Positions 1 through 4,319 of a stretch of DNA of 6,776 bases are shown piece after piece. Position numbers and translations under genes: made by a program. Position 1 is the first letter of the stretch. The number at the start of each line of letters is the position of its first letter. A model generated the notes under the pieces. That model ran no database searches. It saw only the letters and a list, made by a program, of their open reading frames with translations, and was not told the DNA's origin. The DNA is from Alphaproteobacteria bacterium (lineage in GTDB: Bacteria; Pseudomonadota; Alphaproteobacteria; Rickettsiales; RI-342): contig JADZBT010000030.1 of assembly GCA_020851915.1 (NCBI GenBank), positions 1 through 6,776 on the forward strand. Reading direction: 5' to 3'.

Positions 1-38
1 GTAGTGGCGCTACCGGGTGTGCGGGGATAAGGATTATT

Positions 39-183
39 GTCATTCCGGAATTTTTGTCAGCAGACAAAAATGTCCGGAATCCAGTGCGTGTAGCCAGTAG
101 GCGGAACGCACCGCCGGTCAGTAGACCGGCGACGAGGTTTCCATCCGTATGGAGAGATGGATCCCGACCTGCGCCGGGATGAC
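39..183. repeat. Palindromic intergenic repeat element downstream of recR
   Basis: This 145-base element has GTCAT at 39-43 and the matching ATGAC at 179-183, and it stops 6 bases past the recR stop codon. The left arm is a long hairpin. Bases 42-49 pair with 73-80 and 50-58 pair with 63-71, giving 17 base pairs with one bulged G at 72 and an AGCA loop. The middle carries a perfect 7-bp hairpin (113-119 with 124-130, loop AGTA) and a 5-bp hairpin (140-144 with 149-153). The right arm is a smaller hairpin, ATCCCG (161-166) with CGGGAT (175-180). The GTCAT..ATCCAG / TGGATC..ATGAC layout matches the ends of the element at 2999-3062, so both probably belong to one dispersed family. It may also end or protect the recR transcript, but no U-tract supports a classical terminator. 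Base pairing is seen directly; family membership is inferred. Confidence 0.7.
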
Positions 184-189
184 AATTCT

Positions 190-780
190 TTAGAACGGCA
201 GCCGTGCCTTCAGCGCCGCGCCCAGCGTGCCCTCGTCGAGATAATCCAGCTCCCCGCCCATGGGAATTCCCTGCGCGAGGCGGGTGATGGTGACGTTGCA
301 TTCCTTCAGCAGGTCGGTGAGGTAATGCGCGGTGGTCTGGCCCTCCACCGTTGCGTTGGTGGCGAGGATGACTTCCTTTATCCCCTCGTCCTTCGCGCGT
401 TCGACCAGTCGGTTCATGTTGAGCTCTTCCGGCCCGCGCCCGTCGATGGCCGAGAGCGTGCCTCCCAGCACATGATAGCGTCCGCGAAACACATGGCCAC
501 GCTCCATCGCCCACAGGTCGGAGAGGTCTTCCACCACGCACACCAGCGATGGATCACGGCGCGGATCCACACAGATGCTGCACGGACTCCGCACATCGAG
601 ATTGCCGCACTGCTCGCAGGGCTGCACGGCATCGGCGGCGGCGATGAGCGCCTGCGCCAATGGCCGCATCAGCGATTCCTTATGCCGCAGCAGGGTGAGC
701 GCCATGCGCCGCGCCGACCGCTGCCCGACGCCGGGCAGTTTCGTCAACAGGTGAATGAGTGATTCGATGGGGTTGGTCAT
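190..780 (-). CDS. recR: Recombination mediator protein RecR
   Basis: RecR works with RecO and RecF to load RecA on SSB-coated single-stranded DNA at gaps, in the cytoplasm. The 196-residue product has the full family layout and the usual length of about 200. An N-terminal helix-hairpin-helix carries LPGVGQRSARR (15-25). A four-cysteine zinc site follows (C55, C58, C67, C70). A Toprim domain begins at VVEDLSDLWAMER (82-94, acidic E84) and includes YHVLGGTLSAIDG (102-114). The C-terminal Walker-A-like segment is GIPMGGELDYLDEGTL (171-186). The start gives the expected short N-terminus (MTNPIESLIHLL). A GAGAG just before the ATG is a weak, closely spaced ribosome site. The gene is last in the dnaX-ybaB-recR group, but 138 bases separate it from ybaB and most of that gap is a palindromic element, so tight translational coupling is unlikely. 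It looks intact, and identification is secure from motifs and context. Confidence 0.97.
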   Translation of the reverse strand: MTNPIESLIHLLTKLPGVGQRSARRMALTLLRHKESLMRPLAQALIAAADAVQPCEQCGNLDVRSPCSICVDPRRDPSLVCVVEDLSDLWAMERGHVFRGRYHVLGGTLSAIDGRGPEELNMNRLVERAKDEGIKEVILATNATVEGQTTAHYLTDLLKECNVTITRLAQGIPMGGELDYLDEGTLGAALKARLPF

Positions 781-800
781 GGCTCTCAGAATTTTATAAA

Positions 801-919
801 GGCGTTTTCGCTTTCATTCTGTGCTAGGCAGCCGAGGCGAGGCGCGCGGAGCGTACATTAGGTACGTGAGCACGCCGAGTCCGAAGGATAACGACGCACA
901 GGATGAAATGGAAAATGCC
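801..919. repeat. 119-bp palindromic element filling the ybaB-recR spacer
   Basis: Bases 801-824 and 896-919 are inverted copies of each other with 20 of 24 positions matching (mismatches at copy positions 4, 10, 11 and 18). The best uninterrupted match is at the inner end (TTTCATTCTGTGC at 812-824 against GCACAGGATGAAA at 896-908, one mismatch). At the centre, CGTAC (852-856) pairs with GTACG (862-866) around an ATTAG loop, with GGCG (841-844) facing CGCC (873-876). The whole element could therefore fold as one long imperfect stem-loop in DNA or RNA. One end coincides with the last base of the ybaB stop codon and the other lies 20 bases before the recR ATG. There is no protein-coding signal in it. 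It resembles a small non-autonomous element or a dispersed palindromic repeat; copies elsewhere in the genome cannot be checked here. Confidence 0.65.
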
Positions 920-1239
920 TAAAACGGCAGCTTCAATCCCGGGGGCAGTGCCAGCCCGCCGGTCATCTTGGTCATTTCTTCGCTGAAGCTGGCGTCGGCC
1001 TTGGCCTTGGCTTTCTCCCACGCGGCCACCACCATGTCGCCCACCACCTCGGCATCGTCCGGGGTCATCAGCGACGGGGCGATATTCACGCGCTTGAGGT
1101 CGCCCTTGCCGGAGATGAGCACCTTCACCGCGCCGCCGCCCGCTTCGCCCTCGATCTCGCGCAGGGCAAGCTCCGCCTGCATCGTTTCCATTTTCTTCTG
1201 CATTTCCTGCGCCTGTTTCATCAGGCCTTGGATATTCAT
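919..1239 (-). CDS. ybaB: YbaB/EbfC family nucleoid-associated protein
   Basis: This is a small homodimeric DNA-binding protein that associates with the nucleoid; its precise role is not settled. The product has 106 residues, the normal family size. It opens with the characteristic N-terminal helix MNIQGLMKQAQEMQKKMETMQ (first 21 residues, Gln/Met/Lys-rich), then the conserved EGEAGGGAVKVLISGKGDLKR region (residues 30-50) and PSLMTPDDAEVVGDMVVAA (56-73). It closes with a MTGGLALPPGLKLPF tail (92-106), typical of the family. The start is supported by an AGGAGAG ribosome site that begins inside the dnaX stop codon, leaving a 10-base gap between the two genes. Cotranslation with dnaX is therefore likely. 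The dnaX-ybaB-recR order is common across bacteria, which agrees with a link to replication or repair. No defects are visible. Confidence 0.96.
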   Translation of the reverse strand: MNIQGLMKQAQEMQKKMETMQAELALREIEGEAGGGAVKVLISGKGDLKRVNIAPSLMTPDDAEVVGDMVVAAWEKAKAKADASFSEEMTKMTGGLALPPGLKLPF

Positions 1240-1244
1240 ATCGG

Positions 1245-1251
1245 CTCTCCT
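1245..1251 (-). promoter_or_regulatory. Ribosome binding site of ybaB overlapping the dnaX stop
   Basis: On the minus strand, AGGAGAG starts with the last two bases of the dnaX TAG stop codon and lies 5 bases before the ybaB ATG. The overlap suggests ribosomes finishing dnaX help start ybaB, and it fixes the ybaB start. Confidence 0.7.
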
Positions 1252-2983
1252 AATACTCGGTTTCTGTCTTGCGTATCCCCGTCACCGTGGCGCCGGGAAA
1301 CTGCGTGAGCACTTCCTGCACCAGCGGATGCGCGGTGACCTCGTCCATCATGCGCGCCTTGGCGTTTTCTTCGCGGACGCGCAATGTCTCCGCACCTTCG
1401 CGCGCGACCGGCGACACCATCCAGCGCCGCCCCGTCCATTCCGACAGCCTGCGACTCACCTGGAATGCCAGATCGCCGGGAAGCTCCGGCGTCGCCTCAA
1501 TTTCAATTTTTCCTTCCGTGAAACTCACCACGCGGAAGTGGTTGCGTATCTCGGTATAGAGCACGATCGCACGATGCTGGTTGAACAGCTCCGCCACGTC
1601 CTCGATGCTCTGCACACTGGGAAGCGTATCCTGCACGAATTCCGGCTGGAGATACGCCATCGGCATGTCCACCGGCTCTTCCTGCAACGCAGGCGCGGTT
1701 GCCGTTTTGCGGCCTCCACCTCCACCGCCGCCGCCACCCATCATGGGCGCAGGCGCTACGGACGGCCTTGGTTTGGCAGCGGGCGTATCCGAACCCGCGC
1801 CGCCACGGATGACCTCCGCAGGCGTCGGCAGGTCGGCGGCATGCGCGATGCGGATGAGCACCATCTCGGCGGCCATCACCGGCTGCGGGGCGCGACGGGT
1901 TTCCTCCACGCCCTTGAGCAGCATCTGCCAGCAGCGCGCCAGCACCGATACCGGCAGGCGTTCCGATAATGCCGCACCACGGGTGCGGTCTACCTCGGGC
2001 AGCGATTTATCCTCCTTGAGCGCGGGGACGACCTTCATGCGTGATACCAGATGCGTGATCTCCAGCAGGTCTTGCAACACCATCACGGGATCCGCGCCGA
2101 TCTCATAGAGCGTGCCCATCTGCGCCAACGCGTCCTGCGGCTTGCCGGAGAGCAGCGCCTCGAACAGCGTGAATACCGCCGTGCGGTCGGCGAGGCCCAG
2201 CATTTCCTGCACCTGCGCCGCCGTCACTTTGCCCTCGCCATGCGCGATGGCCTGATCGAGCAGCGACAGCGAATCGCGCACCGAGCCTTCCGCCGCCGCC
2301 GCAATAAGCGGCAGCGCATCGGCTTCCACCGGCACGTTCTCTTTCTCTGCCACCTGTGCCAGATGCGATGCGAGCAACGCACTGTCCACGCGGCGCAGGT
2401 CGAAACGCTGGCAGCGCGAGAGGATGGTCACAGGAATTTTTCGCAGCTCGGTGGTGGCGAAGATGAACTTCACCATGGGCGGCGGTTCTTCCAGCGTCTT
2501 CAGCAGCGCGTTGAACGCCTGCGTGGAGAGCATGTGCACCTCGTCGATGATGTATACTTTGAAGCGCGCGTTCGTGGGCCGGTAGCGCACGGTCTCGATG
2601 ATCTCGCGGATGTCGTTCACGCCGGTGCGGCTCGCGGCGTCCATCTCCAGTACGTCCACATGGCGATCGGCGGTGATGGCCTTGCAATTCTCGCATTCGC
2701 CGCAGGGTTCGGTGGTGATACCGCCATTCCCGTCCGGCCCGATGCAGTTGAGCGCCTTGGCGATGATGCGCGCCGTGGTGGTCTTGCCCACGCCACGAAT
2801 CCCTGTGAGCAGGAAGGCATGCGCCAGCCGGTCTTTCTTGATGGCGTTGGAGAGCGTCCGCACCAGCGCCTCCTGCCCGATAAGCTCCGAGAAAGTGGTC
2901 GGGCGATACTTACGCGCGAGCACGCGGTATTCGGCGGGTTCAGGAGGAGTTGGGAACAGTTCGTTCAACAGATGGCCTTTCAT
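1250..2983 (-). CDS. dnaX: DNA polymerase III subunit gamma/tau (clamp loader ATPase)
   Basis: DnaX is the motor of the clamp loader that places the beta sliding clamp on primed DNA and holds the replisome together. From the chosen start it has 577 residues. The AAA+ module carries KYRPTTFSELIGQ (25-37), Walker A GIRGVGKTT (61-69), a zinc site of four cysteines (C80, C94, C97, C100), Walker B IIDEVHML (145-152), sensor 1 FIFATTE (173-179), the SRC arginine-finger motif (189-191) and sensor 2 GSVRDSLSLLDQ (233-244). A collar domain follows, then a linker with nine glycines (416-424), then an alphaproteobacterial-type C-terminal domain (about 455-577, with LSEWTGRRWMVS and AHPLVQEVLTQFPGA). The reading frame stays open to 3181 but would then cross the SRP RNA and a repeat. 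The ATG at 2983 is the first in-frame ATG after them and has GGAG just upstream. No A-rich slippery heptamer of the E. coli type is visible. Confidence 0.96.
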   Translation of the reverse strand: MKGHLLNELFPTPPEPAEYRVLARKYRPTTFSELIGQEALVRTLSNAIKKDRLAHAFLLTGIRGVGKTTTARIIAKALNCIGPDGNGGITTEPCGECENCKAITADRHVDVLEMDAASRTGVNDIREIIETVRYRPTNARFKVYIIDEVHMLSTQAFNALLKTLEEPPPMVKFIFATTELRKIPVTILSRCQRFDLRRVDSALLASHLAQVAEKENVPVEADALPLIAAAAEGSVRDSLSLLDQAIAHGEGKVTAAQVQEMLGLADRTAVFTLFEALLSGKPQDALAQMGTLYEIGADPVMVLQDLLEITHLVSRMKVVPALKEDKSLPEVDRTRGAALSERLPVSVLARCWQMLLKGVEETRRAPQPVMAAEMVLIRIAHAADLPTPAEVIRGGAGSDTPAAKPRPSVAPAPMMGGGGGGGGGRKTATAPALQEEPVDMPMAYLQPEFVQDTLPSVQSIEDVAELFNQHRAIVLYTEIRNHFRVVSFTEGKIEIEATPELPGDLAFQVSRRLSEWTGRRWMVSPVAREGAETLRVREENAKARMMDEVTAHPLVQEVLTQFPGATVTGIRKTETEY

Positions 2984-2986
2984 GAA

Positions 2987-2990
2987 CTCC
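2987..2990 (-). promoter_or_regulatory. Ribosome binding site of dnaX
   Basis: On the minus strand, GGAG lies 3 bases before the ATG at 2983. The spacing is short, but it is the only purine-rich site near an in-frame start downstream of the SRP RNA. It sits just outside the palindromic repeat (2999-3062) and so helps choose the short DnaX start. Confidence 0.5.
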
Positions 2991-2998
2991 AGAACGCT

Positions 2999-3062
2999 GT
3001 CATCCCAGCGAAAGCTGGGATCCAGAACTGCTGCTCTGGATTCCTGCTTTCGCAGGAATGAC
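2999..3062. repeat. Double-hairpin inverted repeat between ffs and dnaX
   Basis: Two 27-base arms (2999-3025 and 3036-3062) are inverted copies separated by 10 bases, with 23 of 27 positions matching. Each arm is itself a perfect hairpin of 8 base pairs with a GAAA loop (read on the plus strand for the left arm and on the minus strand for the right): ATCCCAGC-GAAA-GCTGGGAT on the left and ATTCCTGC-GAAA-GCAGGAAT on the right. The four differences fall as two paired changes, so both hairpins stay perfect. The ends are GTCAT and ATGAC. Translated, such repeats give VIPAKAGIQ or SFLRKQESR peptides, which I recognise as common spurious tags on over-extended proteins in proteobacterial genomes. The element lies in the dnaX leader, beginning 16 bases before its start codon and about 14 bases after the SRP RNA 3' end. 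Confidence 0.85.
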
Positions 3063-3076
3063 TGGATTACCACACA

Positions 3077-3179
3077 AAGGGAGACTGGCAGCGACCCGGG
3101 TCGAAAACTCGTTACGGCTGCTTCCTCTCGGACCTGACCGGGTTGGCGAGAGAACCGTCCACTGCCAGCCTCCGCCCCC
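3077..3179 (-). ncRNA. ffs: Signal recognition particle RNA, small bacterial (4.5S) type
   Basis: The RNA partners with Ffh to target nascent membrane proteins to the translocon through FtsY. On the minus strand the apical Ffh-binding domain is unmistakable: GGTCAGGTCC (3141-3132), a GAGA tetraloop (3131-3128), then GGAAGCAGCC (3127-3118). E. coli has GGAA in the loop; GAGA keeps the GNRA pattern. A GGTTCTC followed by CGCCAAC on the 5' side is also typical. The ends close by pairing GGAG-G-CTGGCAG (3173-3162) with CTGCCAG-T-CTCC (3091-3080). There is no Alu domain, as usual for Gram-negative bacteria. The 3' end is followed by only three Ts, so ends are set from the closing helix and are approximate to several bases. 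Its position directly upstream of dnaX is a common alphaproteobacterial arrangement. A longer dnaX reading frame overlaps it but should not be annotated. Confidence 0.95.
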
Positions 3180-3180
3180 A

Positions 3181-3208
3181 TTTATGGCGATGCCGCCCGA
3201 ATGTGCAA
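3181..3208 (-). promoter_or_regulatory. Candidate promoter for ffs (and dnaX-ybaB-recR by read-through)
   Basis: On the minus strand a TTGCAC -35-like box (3208-3203) is followed after 16 bases by a CATAAA -10-like box (3186-3181). Transcription would start about 6-8 bases further on, near 3175-3173, which fits the 5' end of the SRP RNA closing helix. The match is fair rather than perfect, but the placement relative to a known RNA makes it credible. Confidence 0.5.
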
Positions 3209-3327
3209 GGGGTTTTGGAAGAATTTTAAGGAATAGCCGGTAGCCCGCCCGGCGAATCCGCCAAAAGGTTAATAAAACCGTAACATTGCGAGCGTATAGC
3301 TATGCACGGATGAATAGAGGGTGAGCG

Positions 3328-4047
3328 ATGTTCGGGCCGAATGTCACATTGGTTATATCAGGCATAAAGCCGCCGTTTTCGCAGGTGATCGTCACACCGG
3401 ACGGCGAGCGAGCGCACGCACGATTCAACCTCGTCGCACAACGCAACGAGGCACGCGACGCGATCGGTGAAGTGCTCCTGAGGATGGCGGACGCCGGATA
3501 TACCGACTGCATCTTCAACGCCGACAGGCAGACGCGCTGGATCACCACGCACTCGGCAGATGAAACTGCGGCCCTGCTGAAGGTGCTCAACACGCTGGGC
3601 TACATCCCACCCCAGCCCGCGCAGGAGCTCCGGTGTGTGCCCAAGTCCAAAGAATTCCAACGCCTCGAAAGCTTCTCCGTGATTTTTCCGTCCGCCGACA
3701 CCCCGGATGCCCCCGCGATGGCCAAGGCCACGTTCAAGCCCGAAATTCCCGCCGAGCGCATCGCCCGCATCTGCGACGTGGCGAATGAGGGCGCGCACAA
3801 AAAAATGCGGCATCTCACCTTCACCTTGTCCGAGGACGGGCGTTCCATTCTCGCCGCGATGGGCACTCCCGAGCATGACGTGCCGGACATCGCGAATATC
3901 TTCGGCGGCATGGGTGGCGTCCTCAGCTACGAGGGAGAAAATAATCTCCTGCGCGCCCTTCTGCCGCAGATAGCCCCGACCACGCACATCACCCACTCCG
4001 CCAGCCTCGCCACGCCGGTGCTTGCGAAGGCCGGGTTGGGCGTGTAA
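3328..4047 (+). CDS. Hypothetical protein, 239 residues
   Basis: I do not recognise this protein. The start is supported by a GAGG (3317-3320) 7 bases before the ATG, and the frame shows the same GC-rich third positions as its neighbours, so it is probably a real gene. It has no signal peptide or membrane segment and is predicted to be cytosolic. Two stretches have a similar build: residues about 33-93 (an Arg/Ala-rich helix, a short strand CIFNADRQTRWITT, a helix ending LNTLGY) and about 136-201 (helix ERIARICDVANEG, strand LTFTLSEDGRSILAA, then IANIFGGMGGVLSY). This may reflect an old internal duplication of an alpha-beta unit, though identity is low. The two are joined by a Pro-rich stretch (94-105) and a linker. 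It diverges from ffs-dnaX and lies 272 bases before ftsK. No catalytic motif is evident and no function can be assigned. Confidence 0.8.
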   Translation: MFGPNVTLVISGIKPPFSQVIVTPDGERAHARFNLVAQRNEARDAIGEVLLRMADAGYTDCIFNADRQTRWITTHSADETAALLKVLNTLGYIPPQPAQELRCVPKSKEFQRLESFSVIFPSADTPDAPAMAKATFKPEIPAERIARICDVANEGAHKKMRHLTFTLSEDGRSILAAMGTPEHDVPDIANIFGGMGGVLSYEGENNLLRALLPQIAPTTHITHSASLATPVLAKAGLGV

Positions 4048-4076
4048 GCATACTCGTTTGACATAACATTTTCACC

Positions 4077-4155
4077 CCCCGGACGAGCCGCGCTAGCGGC
4101 GAAGATCCGGGGACTCATGCCGTGAGATCCCGGATAGCCTTTCAGGCTTCCGGGA
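4077..4155. repeat. Tandem GC-rich hairpins upstream of ftsK
   Basis: Two strong stem-loops stand in a row. In the first, CCCCGGA (4077-4083) pairs with TCCGGGG (4106-4112), enclosing GCCGC-GCTA-GCGGC (4087-4100). In the second, TCCCGGA (4128-4134) pairs with TCCGGGA (4149-4155), with AGCCT (4136-4140) and AGGCT (4144-4148) continuing the stem around a TTC loop and one bulged T. Between them GGACTCA (4111-4117) can pair with TGAGATCC (4123-4130) with a bulged A, so alternative folds compete. Neither hairpin is followed by a T-run on either strand, so a simple terminator is unlikely. The design resembles the repeats at 39-183 and 2999-3062, with shared ATCCCGG/TCCGGGA cores. It begins 29 bases past the stop codon of the 239-residue protein. 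Confidence 0.65.
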
Positions 4156-4246
4156 AGTGATGGGGAATTAAGCACCCCGCCCTTCTGCAAAACGACCACA
4201 CCCCCCATTTTTACTGTACTTTTTTCCCGGTAATTTGTTAAATAGC

Positions 4247-4275
4247 TTGGATTTGCTTGGCCGGGAGCGTAAACT
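4247..4275 (+). promoter_or_regulatory. Weak candidate promoter for ftsK
   Basis: TTGGAT (4247-4252) and TAAACT (4270-4275) are spaced by 17 bases and lie about 45 bases before the ftsK start. Both boxes match a sigma-70 consensus only partly. The rest of the spacer from 4156 to 4319 holds C-runs and T-runs but no gene or clear operator. Confidence 0.25.
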
Positions 4276-4319
4276 TCCTCCTTGATCCCCAATGCCCAAC
4301 CCCTAATACCTAGTAAGAA

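Noticed and set aside
157..762. Plus-strand reading frame of 201 codons opposite recR
   Set aside because: It begins inside the palindromic repeat and runs antisense through the RecR zinc and Toprim regions, with no family resemblance.
824..1021. Small minus-strand frame between ybaB and recR
   Set aside because: It overlaps ybaB in another frame and its C-terminal part is translated palindromic element.
2051..3061. Plus-strand reading frame of 336 codons opposite dnaX
   Set aside because: It is antisense to conserved DnaX motifs, and its end contains the translated repeat tag VIPAKAGIQ, so it is a shadow frame.
3236..3253. GCCGG/CCGGC hairpin as a terminator between ffs and the unknown gene
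   Set aside because: The flanking genes diverge, so no terminator is needed there, and the 5-bp stem has no T-run.
4058..4063. Perfect TTGACA -35 box after the 239-residue gene
   Set aside because: No -10-like sequence lies 15-19 bases downstream; that position is the C-rich start of a hairpin.
3927..4292. Minus-strand reading frame of 121 codons across the spacer before ftsK
   Set aside because: It is built from the hairpin repeats and the antisense of the 239-residue gene, with no ribosome site or conserved motif.
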